Of a stretch of 64,000 nucleotides of DNA, positions 1 to 13,338 are shown in pieces. The notes below the pieces were generated by a model. It was not told the origin of the DNA and searched no databases. It saw only the letters and a list, made by a program, of their open reading frames with translations. The stretch is from Paraspadella gotoi. Lineage: Eukaryota; Chaetognatha. The translations under genes and the position numbers were made by a program. Position 1 is the stretch's first letter. Each line of letters begins with the position of its first letter. The stretch spans positions 14,377,694 to 14,441,693 of the forward strand of contig CM119267.1 of assembly GCA_051294375.1 (NCBI GenBank), read 5' to 3'.

Positions 1-2890
1 TTTGGTCGGTCATCCATCAACGCACTGGCGTTTGTTCTCTAGTATCTTTGCCCTGGACGAAACTAAAGGGCTGTGATCGCCAAGAAAAGACACAATCGCT
101 TCGACGTAAGTCCGACAAAGGCCTAAGGTCGGACGCGAGTCGCTGGAGAAGGCCGACGATTTTAACAACAACCGCGAAAAGATAGAAAGGAGTCGCGGAT
201 GCGCAAAATATCCACCGAGTTTACAGCATTTTCAGGACGTTTCAATAAATCAGCAATCTTTAGCCCCCTTCATTCTTGTCCCGCGATCCTTCTTCGGATG
301 GGTGGGATACCTGGCGACGTGGGAGTCGAATCTCGCCGAATCGCAATGAAGCGTGCCCCTATTGAAACATGCTGAACCGTCCGTCTTGCATGTCTTGCGC
401 CAAAGGGGTCCGTGATCGCCATGTGTATTACGGATTGTATTCGTTTTAAATGTTTGTTCTCGGACGAGACGACACCGGTGAGGAATCTTTTGGCTTCGAA
501 ATCCGTTGCCCAAATAACGTTTAGTAATTCTGATTTTTTCGTAACTCGCAGTCTGGGTTGGACTAATCCATTTATGGTGGACTAAATTCACGACTAGCGA
601 ATTGGCATGTTGACGGATGCCGGCTTTTTCATTGTGTATCTTTCGCTATATCTTGCCCACTGACGCTGGAATAATCGGAGCAAAAAAAGCATTTATTTTT
701 GGAATGTTTGACCGTGCTCGTTACATACCATGTTTATTCGGTTAACTTGATCATTCCAGGTCAATTAATGATGGAATCTAAGGCTTTATGATAATATAAA
801 TCATAATTGATAATTAATTGATTAAGAATATAAATTAAGAATTAACTGAAAAAACCTAAAAGTACTAAAAAAACGTGAATTTCAATATTTTTGCTTTTCA
901 ACACTCCTGGTTGCGGCGAAAAGTTTTTTTTTTAGATAAAAATTTTTAGTTGAAAGAGTTTAGAAATATTACTGTGAAACTTTAATCTCAGTTGCATATT
1001 GGAGTAAGCCATTTTATCTCAAATCTTTTATTTTGGTACCAAGGTAAATTCCCAAGGTTTTGTAAAGATATTCCAACCCGTCCTGTCAGAAGCTTGCCAG
1101 ACTATCATATTATTGTCGATTCAAATGTGGTCTAATTATATAATATATATCCTTAAATTAGTACATAGAGGCTAGTGATTCAAACTTAGAATAGTATTAC
1201 ATCAGAATTTATATTTATTGTTTTATACATGTATTTATATACACGTATAAATAGCCATAAGCCGACTGAAATTTAAATGTAATATATACAGCGTTAAAAT
1301 TATCTATCATGAGCATAGTTATTGTATATAAAATATTTTTGTCAAAAATGCTTTCTTTTGAGGCTACTAGCCTAATTAAAAATATTATATTACTATATAG
1401 AGCAAAATGTTTTATTTTAAAATTTTTTTAAGGATTCTGATAGAGTATAAAAGTTAACAATAAATATATTACAACTTTTAAAATTCTTACGTATTCTAAG
1501 TGAAAATATAACAAGTTGAGCAAACATGGCGAATCTGCCTATGATAATTAAGCGGTTATTAGATAATCAGATGATAAATGAGAAATTCTTTCAATTTTGA
1601 TCCTAACGGATCATAACATATCGTACCATACCAAACCAGTAATCACAAACAAATGATTTTTACTATTATTATTTTCGACTCGCATTATTTTTTTAACTTG
1701 CATCATTTTTCGACTTGCATCATTTTTTTTAAATTTGCAAATTATTTCATCTTGCATCATTTTTTTTAACTTGTATCATTTTTGCAACTTGCATCATTTT
1801 TTTCACTTTAATTAATTAATTATAAATTAATTAAATAATTGAGGCATAAACAATAAAAATTCAAGTCAATTAAGTTTTTTCCATGTACGACGGCCATCAT
1901 TTTTTTTTTCATAATTTATCATATTTGAGGTTCTGATATGATAAAAATTATTTACCGACAAGATTTTGGGTAGGACCGACGGACGACAGTGAATTATAGA
2001 GTCGGAATGTTCTTATAAGCAGATCCGTCTAAAAAACTGATAAAATCATCGAAAGATGTTTTTTTTAAAGTTTTTCTTATTTTTGACACACTTATCATAA
2101 AAATATTTAAAAAAGAATTTTACTTTTCACAGACAACTTTTATGAGCTATCTGAATCAGGCCTTAAAATTTAAAATATGAAGAAAAAAAAAATTTGCTTT
2201 CAACTCGTATTCATTTTGTCAACTCGCTCGATTCCATCGAAACTTTATATCCAGCTACATCACACACTTTCCTACCCACACACAAAATTTAATCTCAATC
2301 TATCCATCTATTTATGTTTAATTTGAGTATTATGGTTAAACTAGTAAAACATTAATTAATTATATAATATATATATAATATTATATATAATATTATATAT
2401 ATAATATGTTATAAAATATACTGTCATTCGCGATTTAATCAACTGAACATTAGTTTTATTATCATTCATTTGTAATTTGCATTAATTTTAATAATAAGTT
2501 TGTCTACAAAACAGATCCTTCGAGAAGAACCACTTGCTGTATTACCTCGCCTTTGTCTGGATAATCTTGAAATTGGTGGCGCCCTGTCTTTTATATTCCT
2601 ATCTTGTATTTGCAACAATTGCGTTCCGCGTTGTTACATAGGAATCATGAATGGGGTCGCGACAAGCATATCTATATTTTACGCGTATTTTGGGCCCTTC
2701 GTTTGCGGGATCAGTGCTTTCCTGGAGTCTTTCTCCTACGGAGGACGATCGAAAAACCATTCCCGCTAGACTATCATTTTGTGTATTTTTGTCCCGATGC
2801 GGTGTCTTTCTTGTTATGGTAGTAGCTTTCTTTCACCTCGTCGTGCGACATAAAAAGAGTAAAATCTTCAAATTCTTAATGTTTCCATAA
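1..2890 (+). pseudogene. Frameshifted partial copy of the MFS transporter gene
   Basis: This matches exons 3-5 and the large intron of the intact gene at 25276-29446. Bases 1 to about 475 match the central exon, about 550-750 match the fourth exon, and about 2515-2880 match the last exon after a CAG acceptor at 2512-2514. Reading frames are broken repeatedly by one-base indels. The intron carries the same dispersed repeat and AT palindrome as the intact copy. It is most likely an unpolished duplicate, not an independent pseudogene. Confidence 0.85.
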
Positions 2891-3050
2891 CTGATATTTT
2901 TCAACTATACAAACACATGGGATAAAACAAAATAATTTATACTATATTTCTATTATATTCTTGTAACCTTTTACTTTGTCTTTATTTTAAAACCAATTTT
3001 TTTCAGGTGTGCCGCGTTTTTTGAAATAAACTTAGATTAAAACTGATGTG

Positions 3051-4723
3051 ATGAAGGCGAAGCGAAAGGTCCGGTCTTCAACGGAGGCGTGACTTTGCGC
3101 CGAAGCAAGCCGTCTGCGGGAACGGAGTCGCGATGCAATCAATGGGAACTCGTCGTCCGGGATCCTCCGTTTACCTCACACCCTCACTTTATTCCTCAAG
3201 GGAATTCCCACTTTCGAGTCTCCTTCGTCTCGGACGTTCCTGTTTTCGAGCACCTTCTCCCCTTTATTTCCCTTTCCGACCTCGCCGCTCTGAAATGGTG
3301 GACGAAACTGCTTACGGATTTTCCGCGAAAGTCCTACTGGAAGCACAAGCTTTCCTTTTCCTCAAAGACAATTCCGGCGGAAGGCTTTTCGCCAAGTATA
3401 CGACCAACATGCGCCCAGACCATCAGCTCTACCACCGACGCCTCTACACCAACTAAAGGTCGATCTCTCCCGGTTGGAGCGAAACCTCTCCCGTCTCACT
3501 ACCGTGATCTTCTGTCGCCTGCCTTCGAGTGTAACTCGGTCGCCACGGACACGACCGGTCGCTTCGTATTCGCCGCCGGTGAAAACCAGGTCGACGTTTC
3601 GCCATCGCCGAGATCGAAAGGGCGCCGTCTCAAGCTACGCCATCACGTCAATTGGAGAAAGCTACCGACTACGACGGCGTGATGAGAACGCCACCCATTC
3701 GTTCTAGTCAGTTCTGGGGGAACTGGTATTCGTGGCTCACTACGACGGCCTGGTTTTCGGTTGGAACTGGCGAGATCAGTCCCTGATCCACATGATTCGC
3801 GACAACGTCGAGATGGAGAGATCTCGACCACTACACGACATCCCGTCATCACGGCCATGCAGGTCAGGCAAGACAAACGGTTTCGGTCTATGGTCGAGGA
3901 CCCGTCACCGTCTACCGGTGGTGATAATCCCGAGATTTCTCCGTCGTCGGGTAAAGTCATTTTGGAGGGATACGCTTCAGTCCACGCGTCGATATCGACG
4001 CCCATCTAGTCGTCGTCGCTTACGATCTCTCCCCGGCTACGTCCATCAAATATGCGTTTGGGACCTGGAAAAGCTGCTCCGACAAGGTTTATCTCGGCGC
4101 CGGACGTCAAGTCACTTTGCTTCAACGCTGGCCCAGGGAAGCTGTTGGGCCGGAGCTACCAAGAATAGAGGTTTCCGCACCCTCTTCTTCAGGTACGAGG
4201 GGTTACTAATTTTTTTATTTAGTATAATTTTTCTTAGATTGAATAATGAATGGTTTTCTTTTGTCTTGCCGATTATTCAGACTTTACTTTCTTCTACCAC
4301 CTTTCCTCTGTCCACAACACTTCGTCCCTTCCCGTAATTGTTTTCCCTAACTTGTTCGGCCTAATCTTTATCTTTCCAGCTGTTCGACCTAAACGACGGT
4401 CAGGCAATAGTCTCTTTCAAGACCGAAAAGGGAGACCCATCTGACCGAGAGATGGACTACATTGAGGACTTTTTCTTGGAAGGTGGGGCATGTTTTGGAC
4501 CGACTGGTGCGACAAAATCGTCTCCGGCTACACTAGCGGACCGTCGCCGTTTACAGCTTTGAGACTCTCGATCCGCACCCGACGGCCTTCCTTCAAGCGC
4601 AAACGCTTCTCTGATACGTACCGTGTTGGATCAAGACATTTCTTCGAGGAGCCTATTTGGGTTCAATCATGAGTCTGACGTTTGCTATTCGACTTTTTAT
4701 CTCTTTCCTCTTCAAAATTTTGA
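3051..4723 (+). pseudogene. Frameshifted copy of the F-box/beta-propeller gene
   Basis: This is the copy of the intact two-exon gene at 29643-31365. The start context, the single intron with its acceptor before the CTGTTCGACC exon start, and the terminal stop are all recognisable. The frame is lost many times through one-base indels, with very few substitutions. Confidence 0.85.
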
Positions 4724-4909
4724 AACTGTTATGAACTTTTTTTCACAATCAGTTTATGCTTACCAGTGGAGTAGTATTGTGTTCCTTTACATTAGAAGAA
4801 AAATATTTCATAATTATTGAATTGCCCGGCCTTTTTCTTTTTTCAGATTGATCTACTCATTTTGTCAAGATGGCAACACTCGAACGTGATTCGAAACATT
4901 TGACGAAAA

Positions 4910-6113
4910 ATGGCTTCCGTATTGGGGAAGGAACTATGCATATCTAGCAAAAAAATCGGCAAGAAATATGGCAATCCACGAACCCGCCGTAAAAATTGAC
5001 CGGGACGAAAAATAATTGCGAACTTCGCTTCGAGCATTTTCGGCTTCTGCCCCGATTCCATATCATCGTCTACCGCGCTTTTCCTTGTCGCACGATCGTC
5101 CATGCTTCCTCCCCCTCCTCTGAATTGAGCTCCCAAAGTCTATGGAGCGGCGGCCCAATGAAATGGCGAAGTACCAGGGGCGAAGGTCCCAGATCCCGCC
5201 TCCTTCCTCGCGGAGAACGGGAGTGTTTCATCGAAGGCCTTCTAACGTCACTTTCTACAAAGATAAGGCCCTCACGCTTCTTTCTGGTTCCCACTCGGTT
5301 TTGCTGGTGAAACAATCGGCGAACGTCCACCGTGCTTGTCTCCGACAACAAAGATCTCAATGTCTACGAAGAGTTTGTTTTTATACCTACTATCGCTTTG
5401 ACAACTGGACAATTAAAATAACCCTTAAACCCGTCAAGTTGGAAGGCGACGTCAATCTGCCATGTACTCTACCGCAGGGCATGAACACCGTGGTTAAGAA
5501 GTTCGGTGTGCGCGTAATCAACCCACGCGGCCCCTCGATAACAGGTTCTATTTCCGCGCATGTACCCCAACTCGCGCAAGTCCTACGATCATCCCAGCCT
5601 CTGCTTAGAGGAGGCGAAAATACACCATCGTTTCGCATCAAGACGCCACTGGCGTGAGCTCACGGCCAAAAAGCGAATCACTCGCTCGTTCGCACCTTTT
5701 TCGTATGGATTCACCCGCTCTTGAGGGGTGTCCGCTTTTTCGAAAGGGGATGGCCTGATCGAGGTCCAGGCTTCCGTGCCCTTTTTCGCGTATGGCAAGA
5801 CTCTGATCAGTGGAGTTGGACTTCTCCGCCATCCCGAAAATGTCACGACGAAAAATATCAGTATCGAAATCGATCGAGTACAACGAGCTCAACTGGTTTA
5901 AACAGCTTCACGGCCGCCCAGCGAACGCCGATCCTTCTCAACTTCAACATGCGGCGACGCTGCCCGTTTGGGCGCGGCCTCGCCACCCGCCCCTCACCCC
6001 TATTTCGTCTTCCAGGCTAATCGGGCTTCATTTATTCTAGTCTCTCATTGGTTTCAAGCTACCTCTCGAGTTTATTTTACCGTTTTCTTGTTCTTATGCG
6101 TTTCGTTTTTTGA
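4910..6113 (+). pseudogene. Frameshifted copy of the orphan membrane protein gene
   Basis: This copies the intact reading frame at 31555-32787. Start (4910) and stop (about 6111) are conserved, but indels break the frame throughout. The glycosylation-site and C-terminal hydrophobic segments are still recognisable in different frames. Confidence 0.85.
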
Positions 6114-7940
6114 ACAAACCACACCGTTTTTTGTTTATTAATTTATTATACTTAGATGGTCCTTTTTGTCAACTTTTCATTCTAGTCACGGACGTCTCAT
6201 TTTTGAAAGCTAAAAAGATGCTTCGTTTTTCATTTCAATTTTATTTTTGTTGGGATTTTTTATTATATCGAACTGGGTGATGCTATAACTCCAACTAGAA
6301 ATTTCTCTAGAATCGACTGTAATCAGAAGGATTTTAAAAAGTACATGGAAATTGACACTTTTTGCAAGCTTTTACACACTTTTTAAATTTTCGTTACAAC
6401 TGAATTCAGACTGTGCTGAGGATCTCATTTACAGACTATGTTGTTCATAGTTTTGTTTTTACTCGTCCCATATGTATATTATAAGTTAACTTTTTTACAC
6501 ACACACACACACAAGCACCACCCACACCAAATCCATGGTACCGAAATCGGGAGGCGGAATATTTATATCGAGCGAATTGTAAATTAGGATTTCGTTGTAA
6601 GTTTTTTGCTGGATCATTGTACTTAATCGGAGGGTTATCAAGTAAGATTCGTGCAAGGAGGTCGATCAGTAATGTCACTTATTCCAAACCATCAGATATT
6701 TAATAAATGCTGTAAATTTTAAACTTTATTGTAAAGTAGTTAATTGATGTTTTGTTCGCACGTAAAATGGTTTTAATAGAGCTTGGCATGCGACGCGCAA
6801 TTTAAGTAAATTTATGATGAGGAGGTTGATCACAACTGAGGTGATGAAAGAAATATGCAAGTGACCACCGTCACCGTGTAACTTAAACTGCATTCTAAGA
6901 TCTTGCCAGGTATTCTATTAGCAAGTTGCACACGAGGTAGTGGGGTGAGAAAAAAAATCCCAATCTGTCTCACTGCGATAATTTTTCCGCTTACATAAGA
7001 TCCTTCTTACTCACAAGTGCGTCGAATAGTACCGCCCCTACCTCCTAAGACCTTAGCGTCGTATCGTCGTGTTAATTCGTATAATGTTCTGCTGAACATA
7101 AATCCCTAATTAGCTGCTTGAAGTTACAAGCATAGATACCTATACCTAAAGTACTATGGGTTGCAGTACAATAGAATCAGTACCTTTGTCGGTTTGAAAA
7201 CATCAATCCTTTATAATCGAATTAATCTTCGGTCAATCTTGCCCTGACATTTTTTTTTTTCCCCCGTTTTTATGGTATCAAAATTTTATCCGCGCCCGTG
7301 ATACCCGTCGTTTTTACCTTAAGAGGAAATAATTTAACTGTATCCATTTTGGCTATCCTGATAGCTCAGATTTCTAGCTTACTATACGCAACTTTTTAAT
7401 GCTACCATGCCCCTTGGACAATAATATCAGATTGTTATTCAATACAAAATCTACGCTCTTCAGTCATCACTCCCAACTAGGAAAACGCCCGACATGTAAA
7501 TAGCAACCTTTTACGCTCATATTACGACTTAGAAACAGCAAATTTGACGATTTACACATATTCCATCAGTTTGCTTTTAATCGGTTTTCTATATAGAAAT
7601 AAATGGTGCTCTATTCTTTTTGCAATAAGACCCTTTGTAATTGATATTGTCAAGTAGCACAAGATAGATGATCAAAAACACTAATAAACTTGGACAGGCA
7701 TATCAATTTGGTTTCACATACGTTATTTATGTAACTATTTTGAAGGATGCAGCTAAATATTCATTTACCTAACAATATTTTCAAGTAATGCGTGGTTTTA
7801 ATTTTTCACACATTGGGCGTTCCACTCTTTTATACACCTCATGTAACGGCATTTTTTTTGTTGTTCAACTTAGTTTAAAACGAGTTCACACTTATTTAAA
7901 AAAAGAAATATCTTTGTCTTTATCGTTTTATTAGATTATT

Positions 7941-9223
7941 ATGGAACTTGAAAAATTTTGACATTATCCCAGGCTGCCAGAACGTGGCTCTCAAGCTGAA
8001 ATTGTTACCAAAATATTTTTAATGATCAACGATGACAATTTCGTAAAACTCTTAATTAAGTATCTCCAGTTTGGGGCGAAATTATAAAGTCAGACCATGT
8101 ATTATGAGGAAGATTGCGGAAATGTATCCGCGGTCGATTATTTGTACAAAAAAATTTACTGATGATATGAAAAGAAAATCTAGAATTGGCCAACTTTTTT
8201 TCAATCGACATTGGACAATTCGAAAAAAAACAAGAATCTCTTTCAGATGCTTGGAATAATTGGTCCTGGCAAAAATCCTCCTACTATCACCACGAAGTAT
8301 ATGTGCGCTGTTTATGACGATGCGACTGACCTGGTTTTTGCTGTTGATGCAAACGAAATTTGATATGTTGGGACACAATTGATGGAATTTTCTGTTTCCT
8401 TCAACAATGGGATGGAAGGCTCATGAGAAAATTAATATGTGGCTGGGTGGACCGGTTAAACCATGTCAGGAAACGGTCGCCTGTACTGCCCTACATTCAA
8501 CAGACAAATTGTTTTATTAAACGTGGCAAGGAACGGACAAAACCGGCAGTTGATGTAACCTTCAAAGAAAAATTGTCCTTTTGGGAGGAAGCCATTTCTC
8601 GTCCTCTTTTGCTGTCAATGGTCAATATTAATAAGCGTACATCAATTCAATCCGGACCAAACTTTAGTGGCAGGTTTTTAATGTTTTGCCAACAAAACTA
8701 TTTTAATTGGACAATCGCCGCGTTTTGACGATGTTAAGCAACAGGGCTGACTGTAAATTTGAGCGGTATGGTCGCTCTTGCCTGTAAAAGAGGAGGAATT
8801 CAAGTGTTATGTTGTTTTTAGACAACGGCCAGTTGATTCATGAGATTAATTTACCATCGAAAAATTTTCAAATTCAAAACGTCGAGCTCAGTTCCACGCA
8901 TGTTTGTATTATCTACCAATGAACATTACCAAGTTGATAGAACAGTGCTTAGTGTATACACTCTAACCGGAATGTATGTTAAGAACTTAGTGAGAAGTGG
9001 TTGGATAAATAGATGCTTCTTTCACCCTTTTTTGCCTAAGCTTGTTTTCGCTGATGATTATCGTCTGTTTATGTGGGAATTGAGCGAATTAAGTTCTTCG
9101 TGACAACCTGTGATTCAAAACGTCAGTTCTTGTTACATCTTGCTTGTGTGTACGAGTTTGGTTTACTTTGCCAAAGTAGATGACACAACGTGTTCATCTA
9201 TTTACCATTTGTATTATTTGTAG
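7941..9223 (+). pseudogene. Frameshifted copy of the intronless F-box-like gene
   Basis: This copies the intact gene at 34670-35959. Start codon and stop are present, and the frame is interrupted by many one-base indels. The upstream spacer (6114-7940) also matches 32788-34669 and contains no other gene. Confidence 0.85.
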
Positions 9224-10192
9224 ATAGTCATAACACCTAATTGTCAAACCGCGTCTAACTTTTTGTGTGAAAGTCATTTTGGCAAGCTTTGGGTTTGACG
9301 AAATATCATATCTTTGATTAAAGTTATTTGGCTTGCATCCCCAATTGTCTAATCGCTTTTGATTAACAACAATTATTGTACTTTTGCCGTGTTTTAATTC
9401 GTTTATGTTTTATAACAAACTATAGAAATGATATCATGGACTTATTCGTTTACCTGAATACAATAAATAGCTACTACTTCTTTCAGTTATATAGCAATAC
9501 TTTCAACAGTTAAAGATTAGTTAATTTAGTTTCGTGAAACTTGATAAATTAAAATTATAAATTACATGTTTCATTATTTTCGGGTCGCCAGTAACTAATT
9601 AAAAAGTAATTAAAACTATTAAATTAAATCACGACTTAATTTTTTTGTGACGAGGGTTTTCAAAAATTTTAATTTTATATTTATTATTTAATGAAAGTTT
9701 TTTTCTTTTATCATAATTTATATTTCTTCTTATCAATATTTTAATTAAACTAAATCATATATTATTTATATATTATTGGGATGGATGTTAGTGTTTTCTT
9801 CTAGAAATAGAGGGATCATCTATACACTGTATAGTATACAGTATTGTAACTCTCGCGTTTCTGAAGGAGAGAAGCCATGATCGTAACAGTAACAGTATAC
9901 AACACGAGGATTGATTACTTTCTGGATCGGTTTTTAAATAGACATCACACATGAATGATGATTTCTGTTAGAAAATCATTGAGAAACACATAATCTCCTA
10001 AAGACTGAACAGAAAGGGAATGTATATATATGATTTTTTTTTACTATTAGGGATAAGAATACAGAGTAGATTTGTATGTTATGATAGGGATACATACTGG
10101 GAAAAAGTTTTATAGGGGCACCTTTACATTTTGAATATAACTTAAATATGACCTCATCTTATTTTCTTCTTGCTCTACCTTCCTCTTTCTTT

Positions 10193-10217
10193 NNNNNNNN
10201 NNNNNNNNNNNNNNNNN
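10193..10217. other. Assembly gap, 25 N
   Basis: A run of exactly 25 N joins the direct duplicate block to the inverted duplicate block. The fixed size suggests a scaffolder placeholder, not a measured gap. Confidence 0.99.
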
Positions 10218-10805
10218 TTGTGAGGATTTTTCAGGAGATCTCGACTCAAATCGAGCGACCGCGACGCTTCGTCCTCCCCTCGACGAAGTCAAAAAAGAAA
10301 TCCGACTCTATTCTACGTTTTCGCAAAAGCGAACGCTCCTCCTTTCCGCCAGATGTTCTACCAACTTAGAGAACATGAGGATACGAAGGAAGTGCAGCAT
10401 GCTTGTTAACAAATTTAACGATGGGCAAAAGAGATGGAGCGAGGGCTGGCACCGAAAAGGACGGTGGTGCTTGGAAGGAATGCAAGACAAGGCGCGGAGA
10501 ATTATACAAGCCAAGAGAGTTGGAAGGAGACGTTAATTGTAAACAACCGGGGAGGATGGCGGCGAAAACGGCTGAGGGATTTCTTCGAAACTGCGCTGGT
10601 ATAGAATCGATAGATGTATTATCGACAGGAAATGGTTAAGCAGAAGCAAATCCAGGCAAAGAGGACTTTCTTGACAGGACGGCGACGATATTATCGTAAA
10701 TAGAGATGACTACGGAGATCTGGATCAAATCTTCTGAAAGGAGACGGCGATGGAGGAGGATGATGTATGAGATAGAGATTGCCTGGACGCGTATTTGAGA
10801 TTAGA
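10218..10805 (+). pseudogene. Truncated, frameshifted copy of unidentified coding region A
   Basis: This is the inverted copy of the 3' part of the coding region at 23145-24039. It starts directly at the N gap and no frame is open throughout. It is useful only as a second noisy read of that locus. Confidence 0.6.
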
Positions 10806-10856
10806 TTTCATTTTCAATTAATTTTTATATAATAGATAGTAAAATCGATTAAGTAA

Positions 10857-11560
10857 ATGGCGCAGACAAAGCAATGGCAAACAAAGAAGTCGCGTTCAAA
10901 AAACCTTTTATTCGGACCAAAGACATTTACGTTGGTCTTCCTTTCCGAAGACGGCTGCGAAATTCTGTTCTCGGCCAAATAACTAGGACTTTGGAAAAAA
11001 ATCAAATTGCCGAAGCCAAAAAGCGAATAAACGTCAGAAGATAAAGTGCGCAGAAGGACACTTATATAATATTATATATAGCGAATAATATATAGATACT
11101 TGGAATGAATTTCGTCCATTCTATTCATCTGGCCGCAATCAATGCACACATTGCGATAGAGGAGAAAGACTGTGTCGATCTTTTGCTTCGTCGACAGTCC
11201 CATCCGTCGTCGTTGACAGACCATTTGATCGCATAGAGGCTGTTTCACTAGAATCGACGAATTTCGGAAATGTTGGTGAAACGATACGTTGAGTTCGTTC
11301 ATTGACCTTAGGTTTTCTTCCAAAGGATTTACGAGGAACGCTTGAACTAGGAATTTTTTAAAAAACAATTCTGTAGGGAAGAAGCTATAGTTCCTGGGCA
11401 TACAGAATCTTTTAATCATGCTGGTTCTGTTACTTAGAAAGATAGGAAGTGAAAGCGACGGAAGTATCGAACAGTCTATTTGGGGTAAAGAGATTACGCA
11501 AACGAAATAAAGACCCGAAGAAGAAAAGAATAAAAACAAAAAATGATATTTATTTATTGA
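10857..11560 (+). pseudogene. Frameshifted copy of unidentified basic protein gene
   Basis: This is the inverted copy of 22399-23091. The start (MAQTK...) and the lysine/arginine-rich end before the stop are recognisable, and the frame is broken in between. Its errors fall at different positions from those in the other copy. Confidence 0.6.
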
Positions 11561-11653
11561 TGTTTATTATTTTTGATATTCGCACTGTAACTACTTCCTC
11601 TTATACACTAGTTTGCATTTCGCTGAATATGATCTGATTTTTTTTTCAGCACC

Positions 11654-12375
11654 ATGTCCCAAAAAGTTTTTTAAATCAAAGATGACTGGAGAAGTTTGAG
11701 GAAGATCTTTACTCTCTCAGCGATCTCCTTTTTTTTTTTTTTTTCATCCCAGGAATCGGAGAGCTTTCGCAGCACGGTGAAAAACCCTAGATTCGGGACT
11801 TTCGTTTGTTTCGATGCCCCAATAATTGATGTGTGAAACAGATTTCCTGCTCCAAAATACGTCTTACTATTAAAGGACGCCCGGTTATAGACAAACCGGT
11901 TTTTTCGGACTTCTCGAAGAAATGAAGCTTTTGTTTCAAAGTTTTGCTGTAAAAAACGAGGCTGACCTTTCGAATCTAGTCCAAAGAAAGTTTGCTCAAA
12001 AGTATGAAAAATAATTTCATTTCCAACATCTCACAATCGACGGTTGTCGATTTGAGGCCTCGGAGCTTGTCTTATGAAATATGGCAACGCTGAAGCCGTT
12101 TCTTTTTGAACCGGCCTTTTCGATTCCTCTGAAAAGGTGATACTTGTCATCTGATAAAAGAATCCAACTATCTAGCAAAGCCCCGAAAAGAGGAAAATGT
12201 TCGAACCGTGTTGACACAGAATTTGTCAATGTCTCTTCGAAAAGGCGTTTAAGGCGAATGCCGACCTTCGTCTGGAAAGAAAATAGTTGTCATTCCAAAC
12301 TCACTGCGTTTGGATTACGACGGTCGTTTTACAATTGGTTCCTCAACAAAATGATCCGGATTTAAGATATTTAAG
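11654..12375 (+). pseudogene. Frameshifted copy of the POU homeobox gene
   Basis: This is the inverted copy of 21600-22308. A TTTTTTTTCAG tract ends 5 nt before the ATG, as in the other copy. POU-specific and homeodomain segments can be matched but are split between frames. Some indels differ between the copies: the homeodomain linker that is shifted at about 21750 has one base fewer here. That argues for independent sequencing errors around one real gene. Confidence 0.65.
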
Positions 12376-12621
12376 AATGAAAAGAAAATTCAAAGCATTG
12401 TATTGTAATTGCAAAAGCGTATGATTTGTCAATTTTCTGCGAACTATAACAAGCATTATGTTGGTGGTTATTTTTTACGATTATTGTATTTTCAAAATTT
12501 CAATATTGCCTAAAGCAAAACATTAGTTGTTTTTTTTGACGACTTTCATTTAGTTCGAGGTTTAAAAATACGAATGATTTCGATATGTACCTTTTTTTCT
12601 TTTTCAGTTACAGACCAGACA

Positions 12622-13338
12622 ATGATAATGCCTTAGTCGATCCGACTTGAGACGGTGACCATCCTTACGCATAAGCAGTCGTGGGAGGGACGCTTTCCAT
12701 GCGTATTCCAGGAGACGGGTGTCAATGACTTGTTACGATGTTAAGGCGCCGAAAGTTACTGGGCTCGCGCTTTGAACCCAATTACCCGACTATTCAACCA
12801 ATACGGATTATCCCCAATTCGAGGTGCTTCGAAGGCAGCCTCTATGATCTAACGGATGTTCCGCCGTCGGTGGAATCCTTCACGACAAGGGTCGAAGAAC
12901 GATTTAGGTACGAGGTATATTTTTAAATCCTTCAAATCATTAAATTTTTAAGTTTACGAATTTTAATTATTTTTTCAGCGCGCTTCGAAAAAACTTTACG
13001 ACACCGACTGCAGAAAAATCAAGACTTCAAGAATGATTTATGTTAGCGATTAGGCATAAGCGGCATGACTTCTTTTACCCGGCTAAGTTGATTTTCCCAA
13101 CTAGTTTGACACCGCCCCCTTCGTTTGGCGCCCAAACCCCATCCTTCCGCCCATGAAAGAACATTATTCCAAAACTTACGACCCAGGCGAAAGATCCCGA
13201 ACCCGCGGACGAGTTCGAGTGGGAGGCGATGTTTAGGAATTCCTCAAATTCGGTTGCGAGTTCCGTGGTCGCGACGAGCATTGTCAAGTTAGCAATGAAG
13301 CAGTCTGGTCATGATCGTTTCACTATTTACGACAGTGA
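12622..13338 (+). pseudogene. Frameshifted copy of unidentified coding region D
   Basis: This is the inverted copy of 20703-21404. The pyrimidine tract plus AG before the start, the short internal intron and the end of the reading frame all correspond, but the frame is broken many times. Confidence 0.6.

Larger units (their letters stand above)
1..10192. other. Noisy direct duplicate of 26509-36945 (probable assembly artefact)
   Basis: The block is colinear, in the same orientation, with 26509-36945, starting inside an MFS transporter exon and ending in the same pyrimidine-rich tract. It is about 245 bp shorter. By eye the two copies differ mostly by one-base deletions and insertions and by few substitutions, at similar density in exons, introns and spacers. 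Four genes intact in the second copy are broken by many frameshifts here. Neutral decay would give mainly substitutions, so unpolished long-read or redundant haplotig sequence joined across a 25-N gap is the best explanation. A real segmental duplication cannot be excluded without read depth. Confidence 0.9.

Noticed and set aside
3089-3682. 197-codon open frame with basic composition
   Set aside because: It lies inside the noisy F-box gene copy and mixes frames; the intact counterpart reads differently.
1-10192. Interpretation as a true pseudogenised tandem duplication
   Set aside because: Differences are mostly one-base indels spread evenly over coding and noncoding DNA, unlike mutational decay, and the block ends at an N gap. 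Depth data could reopen this.
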